This document shows, piece by piece, positions 21,180 through 32,150 of a stretch of DNA of 64,000 bases. The DNA lies in NCBI RefSeq assembly GCF_907165205.1, contig NC_058194.1, forward strand, positions 4,997,730-5,061,729, in the 5' to 3' direction. Positions within the stretch are counted from its first letter, which is position 1. Every line of letters starts with the position of its first letter. Source of the DNA: Coccinella septempunctata (Eukaryota; Arthropoda; Insecta; Coleoptera; Coccinellidae). A model generated the notes under the pieces. The model ran no database searches, was not told the DNA's origin, and worked only from the letters and a program-made list of their open reading frames with translations. A program made the position numbers and the translations under genes.

Positions 21180-23895
21180 TTAATCTCTTTTTAATTGATC
21201 TCTTGGTCTCCTTCGGTAAATTCGCATTCTCCTTTTGTCTTCCTCTGGGTCGTAGTCCACTAGTCTCCTGAGTTCTTGATTCGGATGGTTTTTCGCTGTT
21301 TCGAATAATTTCTCTGCTTTTCTGTTCATGAATTCCGTTATGGTTTCCCATTTCAGGTCCTTATAAATCTGTCTATTCCTGACAAACCAAGGTGCATCTA
21401 TTGCACATCGTAGCAGCTTGTTTTCAGTGGCCTGAATTCTTTTGATATGGCTTTTTGCCGCGAAACCCCAGGCAACTGATCCATAAGTCAGTTGAGGCCT
21501 AGCAACGGCTTTGATTATCTTCAATTTTGTCTCTTTAGACATGTGACTTCTTCTTCCTATCAGAGGATAGAGTCTATTCATCGCTGCTTTCGTTTTGTCG
21601 ATTGCTTGTTTGATATGACTTTTCCAGGTAAGTCCTTTGTCAAGCGTTATTCCTAAATATTTGGCTTCATTTTTCCAGTCGATTTCTTCGCCGTCAACAT
21701 CCAGTTTTGTTGTGGGTCGCAGTCTTCTCTTCTGTAGTAATATTGCTTGGCTCTTTTGTCCATTGAGCTTGATTTTCCACTTTATGCACCAGTCATTTGT
21801 TTCGTCAATCGACTCTTGTAGAACTCGTTCTATTATTTCAGGGTTTCGGTGTCGAGTTGCTATGCCTGTGTCGTCAGCATGTTAGCATGGTTCTTGGATT
21901 TTTCGGAATATCGTGGATGTATATGTTGTACAGAAGTGGCCCAAGTACTGATCCTTGGGGTACTCCAGCCTCTATATCTCTTGTTGAGGAGCATTCTCCT
22001 CCCACTTTCACGTAAAATCTTCTATTTTTGAGTTAATTCCTGATCAACTTGCATATTTTGATCGAATATCCAGCACATCTCATCTTATATATTAATCCTT
22101 CATGCCATACTCTGTCGAATGCTCTGGCGACGTCTAGTGAAACAAGACCTGTAGCTTGTTTATTTTGGAATCCCTCTGTTATGTACTCTGTGAGCCTTAA
22201 TAATTGTTGTTCTGTTGAATGCTCTCTTCTGAATCCGAACTGTTCTGGTGGAATTAGTTCCAGATTTTCGGTTTCCTCATTTAGCCTCGTGGCGATAATT
22301 CTTTCTACTACTTTTCCTAAAGCCGACAGTAGACTTATCGGTCTGTAGTTTTGTGGAAACTTCTTCTCTTTGAATGGTTTATTGAATACTATGACTTCTG
22401 CTGTTTTCTATTTTTCTGGGTAGTGTTCTGTCCTCATAATTCCATTCGCGATATTTGTTAGAGCGGCTATACCTTTTCTAGGTAATTCCTTTAACATAAC
22501 ATTCGTTATTTTATCGCTTCCGGGAGCTTTCCTCTTCTTCAAACTTCTAATTATTTCCCTGATTTCATTTGGCGATGTTGGCTTGTCTATTTCAGCAGTC
22601 GCTGGTAATTCATCCATTTCTTCATCATTTTCTTCAACCAGTTCTTCCAAATCTTCATTATCGTCGTCTATCCTGTAATTTATTCTCGATTCTCGTTCGA
22701 TCGAGTCCGCCAATGCATCTGCCTTATCAGTATTGGTATAAGCCATTCCCCTTTCTCCGTGTAGGGGTGGAATTTTAGTCTTTTCTCCTCGTAGGCTTTT
22801 TTGCATTCTCCATGCAGAATGATCGATTGTATTCAGTTCTTGAACCCTTTTGTTCCATCTGCTTGTTCTTAGATCTTTCAGGGCATTTTTCAGAACTTGG
22901 CTATGTCGGTTGAGGTTCCTTCTATTTAGATCATTTTTGTTCATCCTATATATTCTTCTGAGTCTTCGATTTTCTTGTATAAGATCTTTTACTTCTTTAG
23001 GCGTATCGCCATGCGGATGACTTGGAGCTGGTCTCTTCACTCTTCTCGTGCTTTTTTCGTAAGCTTTCAATATAATCTCTTCCAGTTTATCAACCGCACA
23101 TTCCAGATCGTCTGGAGTGTTTATTGTTGGAATTTCTGTTATTTCCGATTGTATTAAATGGCTGTATTTAGTCCAATTGGTATATTCTCTTATTTCCAGC
23201 AGTTTTTCTCTTGGTTCTTCTCCAATTGTCAATTCCACGGGATTGTGGTTTGAGGTTCCATCTTCCAAAGTTTCAATCGAGAATTCTTGAGTTATATTTT
23301 TCAATATCGCGATATCTATTACATCTGGTATTCCTCTTCCAAAAGCAAGATATGTCAGTAGCTCTGGTCCAATAACTATGGCATTTTGTTTTTCGGCGAA
23401 ATCCTTTAGTTTTTTGCCATTTCTATTCTCTGTTATGCTATTCCATAATGGGGATTTACAGTTGAAATCTCCGATGGAGATTTTCGGGTTTGATCCTTCC
23501 AACATGTTGTTTATCTCTTCTTCCAATAGATTGTTTTGTGGTGGCTTATACGCCGAGGTTATTTCGACTCTTTGCCGATTTAATTCGGCAACAATCGTCA
23601 CTTTTTCTGTTTTTTCTTGTGTTTCGTCGGATCTACTTTTAAAGTAGTGTTTCAGATCTGTTCTCACCAATATTGCTACTCCTCCTCCGGTGTTTGTAAT
23701 TCTGTCACATCTATATGTTTCATAATTCATGAAATTCAGTCTTCTGTTCCGGTTTATTCTTGTTTCCTGTAGGGCTATAATATCAGGTTGTCTTTCTGAT
23801 ATTATTTGTTCTATCTCGTCTTTCCGAGTGTTGATCCCGTTTATGTTCCACGAGATTATCTTGAGGGATTTCTTCCTAATATCCGTAAGGTCCAT
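21180..23895 (-). pseudogene. Jockey-type ORF2, endonuclease-reverse transcriptase
   Basis: The ORF2 start ATG (23893-23895) overlaps the ORF1 stop as TAATG. The endonuclease covers the first 220 residues: IISWNINGI, ALQETRI, GGGVAILVRT, SIGDFNCKSPLW, and TSNHNPVEL. The RT begins near 440 (KRKAPGSDKITNVML). A TAG at 22408 replaces what other copies show as TGG. The frame is then shifted several times (about 22040, 21890), with PPEQFGFRREHST and LVSLDVARAFDRV still visible. The last part (21180-21581) has SKETKLKIIKAVARPQLTYG and RNRQIYKDL. Inactive copy. Confidence 0.88.
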
Positions 23896-23905
23896 TAATT
23901 CAGTT

Positions 23906-24057
23906 TACTGAATAATGCTTGGAGTTTTTTCTCCATTTCCCTCTCAATTTTCAACATTATCTTGTTGAAAATTTTTTCCGTGAAGATATCTAAATCATCG
24001 GCTGATTCAGATATCTTTTTCTTCTCCTGTTGACTGTTCACAGCTTGTTTCATTGTA
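23906..24057 (-). pseudogene. Jockey-type ORF1, C-terminal end (second unit)
   Basis: The last ~50 residues of the gag-like ORF1, a Lys/Glu/Gln-rich segment ending LQALFSKLN at the TAATG overlap. It is 5'-truncated by the dimer junction at about 24058. Confidence 0.7.
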
Positions 24058-24126
24058 ATGGTGTAGCAGGGGGAAAATCTGCTGGGATTTATGTGTTTAT
24101 CCTCTATTGGATTAACACTTTATTGA

Positions 24127-24558
24127 ATTATTCTTGTTTCCTGTAGGGCTATAATATCAGGTTGTCTTTCTGATATTATTTGTTCTATCTCGGCTTTCCG
24201 AGTGTTGATCCCGTTTATGTTCCACGAGATTATCTTGAGGGATTTCTTCCTAATATCCGTAAGGTCCATTAATTCAGTTTACTGAATAATGCTTGGAGTT
24301 TTTTCTCCATTTCCCTCTCAATTTTCAACATTATCTTGTTGAATTTTTTTTCCGTGAAGATATCTAAATCATCGGCTGATTCAGATATCTTTTTCTTCTT
24401 CTGTTGACTGTTCACAGCTTGTTTCATTGTAAGCTTTTTCTGTCCTTCCTTTTTCTGGACGGGTTTTGGAGTCTCCCTCTTCTTTTCCTGCTCTGTAGGT
24501 TGGGTCTTCGCTACTTCCTGAATTTTTTGTTCAGAAGTTGTTGTTTTTGTTACCTTCT
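24127..24558 (-). pseudogene. Jockey-type ORF1 end plus ORF2 start (first unit of the dimer)
   Basis: The ORF1 tail (24558-24275) is Lys/Gln/Pro-rich. It is followed by the TAATG overlap and about 45 codons of endonuclease before the jump to 3' UTR at 24126. The sequence is nearly identical to 23757-24057, so both units come from the same master element. Confidence 0.75.
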
Positions 24559-25996
24559 GGAACGTCCGGACAACTCAGGTTGTGGCCAGTATGATCTCTT
24601 CCTGGGATCGACCAATCAGGCTGATATCCAGCTTCAAGCGTCTGGTATTGTCCACAAATATTTAATCAAAGGATTTATAAGTAGATGTTTTCTTCAGTCC
24701 GTATATCTCCTTCAGTTCAAAAGCGAGATCATGGTATTTCGTCAGCTTTTCGGTGTAGGATCTTGAGATATTTTCATCTGCGGGTACTGAGACATCGAGG
24801 ATTTGAACACTCTTCTCGGTCTTATTGAAGAGTACGATGTCCGGCTTAATATGGGCTATTGCTCTATCAGTGATTAGCGCTGTATCCCAGTAGAGTTTGA
24901 ATTCCCCGTTCTCAGGCAAACTCTTTGGCTCAAAATAATGAATTTTCATTTTTCGCCTCAGTTGTTTAGTACATTTTGTTAGTTTGTTAAGGCTACAGTT
25001 TTGGGACATCTGAAATATCAGAATATTTTTCGATTTTCTCTATATGGATTGAATTCAAACTTTCTCAAAAATGAATCCGAAGTGCTCTAATAATTGATAC
25101 ATACATCATACGTGCCATATATAAAATGGGTATTTTACATATTTATTTCATTGATCGGAAGAACATATTCTTCTTCTTCCAATGCATATCCACTAATGGA
25201 TGTTTGCGATAACATTTTCCATCCCTTCTCTATTTCTTGCGGTATGTATCAAGGACTGTATATCGTGTAGTCCTGTCCACTGCCTGATGTTCGGCAGCCA
25301 GGACATTTTCCTCCTTCCGATCCCTCTTCTTCCCTCAATTCTATCTTCGATCAGTACCTGAGTGTAAAAACTGATACTTGTTGTTCCGCATAATGTGTCC
25401 CAGGTACGCCGTTTTTCTCTTCTTAATCGTTTCAAACAATTCACGTTTTTTGTCGACGCATCTCAGAATTTTCTCATTTGTCAATCTAGCCGTACAAGGC
25501 ACGTTGAGGACTCTGCGGTACAGCCACATCTCGAAGGCCTCTAACCTGTTAATCGCAGTCTTCCTCAATGTCCAGCCTTCTATGCCGTAAGGAAGCACCG
25601 ACCAGATGTAGCACTTCACGAATCTCAGCCGCCGGTTGAGATCAAAATCATGACAAGCAAGCACCCTTCGAAACCTCCGAAATGCCTGTCGGGCTTGTTC
25701 AATGCGACGTTTTATTTCTCTATCTAATGTCCAATCTTCAGAGAGCCAGACACCCAGATATTTGAATTTGTGGCGGCGTAGTTGTACCCATGGTAGAGGA
25801 ATACTTCATCTCACCATGATGGTACCAAGGGTAGCCAAACGATGGCATCACTGCGCACGACGGTTGCGATCACAGGGTAGAGTATACGTCTATTGCGGTG
25901 CAGCATACGCCAAACGATGGCGCCACCGGCGACGCAACACTCTATACCCTCGACGTAACCGGCGTTTATAGCAGGCACAAACTACGCTGCTTCGGC

Positions 25997-26070
25997 GATT
26001 GTAGTAGGTAGCTGCTAGGGTTCATTAACCTACCTGATGAGTCCGACCCTAGCAGTGGGACGAAACAATC
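25997..26070 (+). ncRNA. Hammerhead ribozyme, type III, copy 1
   Basis: Stem III pairs GATTGT (25997-26002) with ACAATC (26065-26070), 6 bp. The cleavage triplet is GTA (26001-26003). Stem I is GTAGG (26004-26008) with CCTAC (26029-26033). The core CTGATGA is at 26034-26040, stem II GTCC/GGAC at 26041-26044 and 26058-26061, and GAAA at 26062-26065. All invariant core bases are present. A 10-nt run in loop II (ACCCTAGCAG) is complementary to CTGCTAGGGT in loop I, which suggests a strong loop-loop contact or a competing fold. Confidence 0.92.
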
Positions 26071-26568
26071 ACCCCAAGAGCACGCCACTCTTCAAATGGC
26101 GTGAACTCACCCCAGCACATACCGCAAAAGTGGTGACCCCGACGTGATGAGGGAGGGCCGTCTTAACGACGTATCCCAGAAGGCCAGACCGGTTGAGACA
26201 ATAGCTCGCTCACAATGCACGCTCCCATCTCTGGTATTTCTGACGCTACTCTAGACGCCCTTTCCCATCTTCGTAAACGGCGGTACCCTGCCTACCGTAT
26301 CGCATCGCTTCCCCAGTCAGCGCCGCTGGTGGGGGAGTGTTGTGGCGGCGTAGTTGTACCCATGGTAGAGGAATACTTCATCTCACCATGATGGTACCAA
26401 GGGTAGCCAAACGATGGCATCACTGCGCACGACGGTTGCGATCACAGGGTAGAGTATACGTCTATTGCGGTGCAGCATACGCCAAACGATGGCGCCACCG
26501 GCGACGCAACACTCTATACCCTCGACGTAACCGGCGTTTATAGCAGGCACAAACTACGCTGCTTCGGC

Positions 26569-26642
26569 GATTGTCGTAGGTAGCTGCTAGGGTTCATTAA
26601 CCTACCTGATGAGTCCGACCCTAGCAGTGGGACGAAACAATC
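26569..26642 (+). ncRNA. Hammerhead ribozyme, type III, copy 2
   Basis: Same fold as copy 1, 572 bp downstream, but with the optimal cleavage triplet GTC (26573-26575). Stem I GTAGG at 26576-26580 pairs with CCTAC; core CTGATGA is at 26606-26612; stem II GTCC/GGAC at 26613-26616 and 26630-26633; GAAAC at 26634-26638. Stem III, GATTG (26569-26573) with its complement ending at 26642, is fully paired. Predicted cleavage is after C26575. Confidence 0.93.
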
Positions 26643-29310
26643 ACCCCAAGAGCACGCCATTCTTCAAATGGCGTGAACTCACCCCAGCACATACCGCCAA
26701 AAATTTATCTACCCTCTCTAACGGCGTTGCATTGAATATTATGATGGCGTTTCTATGCATATTTGGGTTTCTTGAAATAATCATCAATTTCATTTTCTTG
26801 GTGTTTATGTTTAAACCCATTGATTTGCTCCGTTCTCCTATCTTATCAACCAGTTGTTGTAGGTCGTGCATATTTTCAGCGATTAGGACGGTATCGTCCG
26901 CATAAGGGATATTGTTAATCCATGTCCCATTTACTCTGATTCCTATTTCCACATCTTAAAGTGCCACTCGAACAATTGCCTCGGAGTACAAATTGAACAG
27001 GAGTGGAGACAATACGCACCCCTGTCACACCCCTCTCCTAATCCGTATGTTTTTGGACATATTGTCACCTAGTTTTATTTGCGCTGTTTGATTCCAGTAA
27101 AGGTTTTCAATGAATCGGATGTCCTTCTGATCTAGTCGAGTCTTTTGAGGAGCTGCATTAATTTGTGGTACTGTACTCGACCGAATGCCTTTTCATAATC
27201 TATGAAACAAAGTTGAACGTACTTTCTCTGTTCATAACAGTTCTGGACAAGCACCTGTGTTGCGACTATTGCTTCCCTTGTGCCTAACCCTTGTCTAAAC
27301 CCAAATTGTGAGTCGCTTATATCTCTCTCACGGAATATTCTTTGGTGAATGATTTCAAGTAATATTTTTAGGGTGTGGCTCATCAGGCTAATAAGTCTAT
27401 GATCTTCGCATCTTTTTGCATTCGTCTTCTTAGGCAAGGGAATAAATGTAGAGCTCAACCCCTGTCTGGGACAGTGACCTGTCTCATATATAATGTTAAA
27501 TATTTTATGCCGTGCGGTAATACCATCAAGAAGTTTGAGTACTTCCGAAGGAATTTCATCTGGACCTGCCGCTTTGTTATCTTTTGAATTACGTTAAGCT
27601 TTTTCTATCTCCTCTTTGGTGATCGATCTACCAGTTGGAGAGTAAGTGGTGTCAGCTGCGGGTCTATCGTCTCCAAAAAGTTTTTCTATGTACTTTTCCC
27701 AGACATTGATTCTCTCTTTGCTGTCGATGACTATCTGATTTTTCTCATACGTTGTTATAATTGGCCTCATTTTCCTGTATATACCAGCAGTCTCCTTCAG
27801 CTTTTTATGTAGATTGAAAACGTCATGTTGACTTTGCAGTTTTTCCATTACCGAGCAGTCATGTTTAAGCCAGTCGTTTTTTGCTACTCTTATCTTTGAT
27901 TTTATAAGTCTTTGAATATCTTTGTATGTGTTGTCATCCGGTTTGTTCTTATACTTTCGGCGTTCGTCCATCAAAAGCAAGATCTCATCTGTCATCCATT
28001 TTTGTTTTTTTTCTTTGTTTTATAACCTAATCTATTTTGCATTGTGCTTGTTACACTGTTCACTATTCTCTGCCAAGATTCTGGTAGTTCTTCTCCAGAA
28101 TTCGGTGTTGTTGTTTGAATTGTCTGTTTATCTCATCAGATATTTCCGCTTTTATGACGGGATCTCTCAATCCTTCCAACGCCATCCGTCGCTGTGATGT
28201 CGGTTTTTTTTGACTTGATAGAGAAATCTTCATGACGCCCATCAGTAGTACATGGTCAGAAGGTACATCCGCTCCAGGATACGTGCTGGCTCTTTTGATG
28301 GTTGAGCTGAATCTCCGGTTGATGAGTATGAAGTCTATTTGATTTCGTATTACATTGTGCGGTCGGTCTGCCGGTGATTTCCAAGTATAAAGGCGGCGAG
28401 AGTGAAGCTGAAAAAATGTATTCGTAGTCGTCATACTTTCTTCCTGGCAGAATTGCAACAGACGATCACCTCTCTCATTCGTTTCTCCGAGACCATAAGG
28501 TCCAACTATTTCCTCAAATTGAACATTGCCTATTTTGGCATTGAAGTCGCCCAGGATTATGTTGACGTCTTGCTTTTTAGTCAACCTAAGCAGTTCTTGG
28601 ACTTCATCAAATTTTTTCAGCTCATGTTCAGTCGAATCCGCGGTTGGCGCGTATACCTGTATACTGTTGAGGTCGTTTGGTCTGGCTTTTAGTTACAATA
28701 AAGCTGTGCGGTCTGAGTATGGAACGAAGGTTATAACTGATTTTAGTAGTTCCTTTGTTATAGCAATTCCTACACCTTTCCTGTGTTTGAGTCGCTATTG
28801 CCTGAGTAGAAGAACACCCCATTTTGCACCTCACATTCTCCTGCGTCGGGCCACCATGTTTCAGCAACGCCTAGTATATCCAGCTTAAGTCTGTTCATTT
28901 CTTGCGTGAGATTCGCTTGTTTTCCAGCCTCAAACAGGCTTCTCACATTCCCTGTTCCAATCCCCAATGGTTTCCTTAGATTAGCCTTCCTGAATGATAC
29001 ATTCAAAACCGTTCTTCCCGGAGATCCGATCGAAGAACTATTTATACATCCGGAATATTTTGAATTAAATGTACTCATGTTTTTGTCTTGGGAACAATAA
29101 TAAAGGTGGCCTACCGTTGCCTTCATTTATGCCAAATCTTGGCTTGAATATCGGCCGCCCATTCTGGATCAAACGCTACGTGCTAGTTTTGGTCCACCCC
29201 AGTTATTTAATTTCTCCGGTATCACCCATATCTAGGAGGCGTTCCCCTATCCGCCACCTGGGGGGGGCGCCCGATGGACGACCCGCAACCCAACACGGGG
29301 AAAAACATAT

Positions 29311-29879
29311 AAGTACTTAATCGTTTGTAAGATTCGCAGAAGGTGCGGGAAGGAGGTGAATATTCAAACGATCTGATAACGAGTCTTAGTTTATCAAATG
29401 ACGAAAGTTATTGTCTGTTGTCAAACTCAAATATTACGACAATTTTCGACAGTATGTATGTATGTACTAAGAAAACGTTCATAATTGAGAGATGATATGG
29501 AAGTTATATAACTGAATTAGTTTTATCCAAGGAGATATAGGAAAGTAGGCGCAGGTCACCAGGTCGTCGGAAAAATGATGACGTCATTGGACGCATATGT
29601 CAAGCTGAATTGACAGAACTGGTGTCATTAGCAGTGGCGTAGGTTATCTGGCCTTAAATTGTTTAGAATAATCGTTAGGAAAAAAACTTCGTCGTAAATG
29701 TGTGCTGAGAAGACTTTTAAAACTTATTGGTACTTTATAAATAAGTTTGTCAATGTAGAGAATGTTTCTTAATTGAAACGCGAGTGCGTTATTTCGAAAA
29801 CTGAAATTTGAATGTTCAGTCTATAATTAATAATTATTCCATTCATTTTGCAGATTCTTATTCGAAATTCGCTCGATGC
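29311..29879. other. Intergenic stretch between two RTE elements
   Basis: No supported gene or repeat. This is probably the pre-insertion host sequence. Confidence 0.4.
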
Positions 29880-29890
29880 AATTCAAAATG

Positions 29891-31434
29891 TAAGAGAGTC
29901 AAAAAGTAAAGAGTCAAAAAGTAAAGAGTCAAAAAGTAAAGAGTCAAAAAGACAGGAAAGCAACGGGACCCGACAAAATCATTAAATCATTAAACTAATA
30001 GCCGAACAAGACGGAGAAGGATTAAATTTGTTAACATCGCTTTTTAACAAGGTATATGGTAGTAGAAGAATTCCTTCGGATTGGCTTAAATCAACGTTCA
30101 TTCCCTTACCCAAAAAACCAAATTCCACCCACTGTGAAGATTTTCGCATGATTAGTCTGATGTCTCATGTGCTTAAGATCTTACTGCGAATAATTCATAC
30201 TAGAATATATAAAAATGCGATTTTGTAGTCGACGAAAAACAGTTTGGGTTTCGAAATGGAGTAGGTACTCGTGAGGCACTTTTCTCCGTGAACGTGTTGA
30301 CGCAGAGATGTCGGGATATGAATGTAGACGTTTTTGCTTGTTTTATAGACTACCACAAAGCGTTTGACTGCGTAAAACACGAAAAGCTAATTAAAATCTT
30401 GAGAGAGATTGGATTGGACGAGGGCGATATTGCAATTATATATGAACTGTACTGGGGCCAATTGGCGGAGGTCAAAGTTGAAATGAACACATCAGAATCA
30501 ATAGCAATAAAGAAAGGAGTGAGACAAGGCTGCATATTGTCTCCGCTACTATTTAACATCTATTCTGAGGCAATATTCAAAGAAGCCCTACAGGACATCA
30601 AAGGTGGAATAAAGATTAATGGAGTACTAATCAATAACATTAGATATGCAGACGATACCGTTATCCTGGCAGACAATGAGACTGACTTACAACAAATATT
30701 GAATAAGATAGTTTCTCACAGTGAAAGTTATGGTTTGCACATAAATACATCAAAAACCAAAGTACTCGTGTTTGCAAAAAGACGCCTAAACGCCTCGATA
30801 ACAATAAACGGAAAACATGTTGAACAGGTGTCCTCGTTTAAATACTTAGGTGCTGTTGTTAACGAACAAAATGACCCAAAACTGGAAATAAGGGCCAGAA
30901 TTGAACAAGCCAGAAGAGCCTTTATAAATATGAAGCGATTCTTCATAAGGTCAGATCTCAGCATGGAACTTCGCATAAGGATGATAAGGTGCTACATATT
31001 CTCTATTCTTCTGTATGGTTGCGAAAGTTGGACACTTGATCCAACCATGGAAAGGAAAATCGAAGCATTTGAAATGTACCTGTACCGAAGAATATTGCGC
31101 ATATCATGGGTAGCAAGAGTAACTAATGCCGAAGTACTTGGGCGCATGCACAAAACAAAAGAACTGATGCTCTGCATTAAAGAAAGAAAAACCCGATATA
31201 TAGGCCATATCATGAGAGGTGAAAGGTACGAGATACTGAGGCTTATTATAGAAGGCAAAGTGCATGGTAAAAGATCTGTGGGGAGGAGACAAAACTCCTG
31301 GCTTAAGGACCTGAGGCGATGGTATGATTGCTCATCAATTGACATCTTTAGGGCAGCGGCTTCAAAGACCACATTGGCCAATTGGATCGCCAACCTTCGA
31401 CGATCGGAGACGGCGGATTAAGAAGAAGAAGAAG
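29891..31434 (+). mobile_element. RTE element, 5'-truncated (RTE-3)
   Basis: An 11-bp TSD AATTCAAAATG lies at 29880-29890 and 31435-31445. The 3' end is a run of AAG units (about 31419-31434). The 5' end starts in the RT domain and is preceded by 3-4 copies of a 15-bp unit (GAGTCAAAAAGTAAA) at about 29894-29951, directly after the TSD. Confidence 0.9.
29952..31421 (+). pseudogene. RTE reverse transcriptase, 5'-truncated
   Basis: The first part (29952-30228) has ATGPDKI, STFIPLPKKPN and ISLMSHVLKILL. A frameshift at about 30215 moves reading to the frame 30288-31421 (377 residues): CFIDYHKAFDCV, KKGVRQGCILSPLL, active site RYADDTVILAD, LLYGCESWTL, YLYRRILRISW and RYIGHIMRGERYE, ending NLRRSETAD. 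The endonuclease is absent, so it could not be autonomous. The long open part suggests a young insertion. Confidence 0.85.
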
Positions 31435-31445
31435 AATTCAAAATG

Positions 31446-31970
31446 ATGTGCAATATTTTTCAGGTCTACAATACAAGAAAATGCCAGGATTCAAAGTTTG
31501 ATTTAGATATTTCGAACGAAAAATCCCTATTGATATAAGTATCGACAAAGTGAAAAAAATCAAAGAGGCCTAGTGACAAAAATTTACAATAATATTGATT
31601 GTCCGAAAGATTAATTGAGTTGTTTTGTGAATCTGAGAAAAGTTATTCGTGTCAAATACTTCAATATGCAACTTAAAAAGTCGATGGGACAGAAGCATAA
31701 AAAAGATCTCTCTTTGCACCTGCAAATTGGCCACAATACGCACAAAATAATTAAATTTCCTGTTTTTTCTTCCATCATGAAATACATTTTTCCTATGGAT
31801 CCCACATATGCATATTATCTCGCCCCAATTGACTTCGATGCTCCCTTCTCCACCTTTTCCAGCAATTTTTCATTTCATCGTTATAAAACGATGATCTATT
31901 CTCACATATTGAAGTTTGTCCTATCTGCTTGGGCGCTTAGGCTATACATTCCGTATTCAATCTCATTATA
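31446..31970. other. Intergenic stretch with an unassigned frame
   Basis: A plus-strand frame at 31615-31995 (126 codons) resembles no family known to me and runs into the ribozyme element, so it is probably chance. Nothing else is recognised. Confidence 0.35.
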
Positions 31971-32150
31971 TCAAAGCAATCGGCTTACTGAATAAGGGGA
32001 AAATATGGGACATATGTTATTGTCTTCGTCTTGGTTTCTATCGGGAGGGGATTGAATCGGACACCGTTTCATATTGGGTGGCGCTCTGGGTAAATGTACA
32101 GTACCCAGTAGAAGACGACAATATTGAATAAAGTTCCATCAATTCCAAAC

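Larger units (their letters stand above)
21069..24558 (-). mobile_element. Jockey-type LINE inserted as a partial head-to-tail dimer
   Basis: An 11-bp TSD GGAACGTCCGG lies at 21058-21068 and 24559-24569. The 3' end carries an 18-nt A tail (T run at 21069-21086). Reading on the minus strand, the first unit (24558-24059) holds the end of ORF1 and the start of ORF2, then jumps from the endonuclease to the 3' UTR (24126-24059). Without any A tail it joins a second unit that starts inside ORF1 and runs to the real tail. Both units lie within one TSD pair. Confidence 0.85.
21006..25009 (-). pseudogene. R4/Dong-like LINE C-terminus with restriction-like endonuclease, split by Jockey
   Basis: The minus-strand frame 24662-25009 contains YWDTALITDRAIAHIKPDI, then ILDVSVPADENI, the PD...D pattern of the restriction-like endonuclease found at the C-terminus of R2/R4-type LINEs. 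The next frame (24570-24661) continues IFVDNTRRLKL and a segment ending in VVRTFL. The Jockey insertion at 21069-24558, with TSD GGAACGTCCGG, splits this sequence; it resumes at 21006-21057. Only the C-terminal part is present and stops interrupt it. Confidence 0.6.
25769..26700 (+). mobile_element. Retrozyme-like non-coding element with two type III hammerheads
   Basis: Two ~360-bp direct repeats (about 25769-26128 and 26341-26700, offset 572 bp) flank a ~212-bp centre. The ends look LTR-like (TGTGGCGG at the start, CCGCCA near the end). Each repeat carries a complete hammerhead; cleavage at both would release one 572-nt RNA. Removing the element restores the RTE reading VDKF-KYLGV, and AATTT on both flanks (25765-25769 and about 26701-26705) may be the TSD. 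No protein is credible. Paired ribozyme-bearing direct repeats define retrozymes, first described in plants and then in animals. Confidence 0.85.
25193..29126 (-). pseudogene. RTE endonuclease-reverse transcriptase, many lesions plus insertion
   Basis: Frame segments in order: 28770-29126 (GTGNVRSLFEAGK, LGVAETWWP), 28063-28584 (NIILGDFNAKIG, YGLGETNERGDR, DVPSDHVLL), 27594-27995 (linker), 27132-27458 (STFIPLPKK, QFGFRQGLGTREA, FIDYEKAFGRV), 26641-26952 (YADDTVLIAEN), then 25193-25664 (YGIEGWTLRK, YLGHIMRNNKYQ, GRRKMSWL). The retrozyme insertion falls between VDKF and KYLGV. At least five frame breaks separate the segments. Domain order is identical to RTE-1. Confidence 0.85.
25169..29303 (-). 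mobile_element. RTE-clade element (RTE-2), full length, carrying a retrozyme
   Basis: AACATAT is duplicated at 25162-25168 and 29304-29310. The minus-strand 5' end (29303 down to about 29150) matches the GC-rich leader of RTE-1, and the 3' end is a GAA repeat (25169-25180). Subtracting the 0.93-kb insertion at 25769-26700 leaves about 3.2 kb, the same size as RTE-1. Confidence 0.88.

Noticed and set aside
25702..26543. Duplicated plus-strand frames of 68-89 codons rich in Arg and Trp
   Set aside because: They lie within the repeat units of the ribozyme element, are basic low-complexity translations, and match no family.
28128..28142. CTGATGA on the minus strand
   Set aside because: Coding sequence of RTE-2 (EISDEIN) with no GAAA half nearby.
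31615..31995. 126-codon plus-strand frame before the second retrozyme
   Set aside because: No recognisable domain, and its end runs into the ribozyme repeat. Kept as unassigned.
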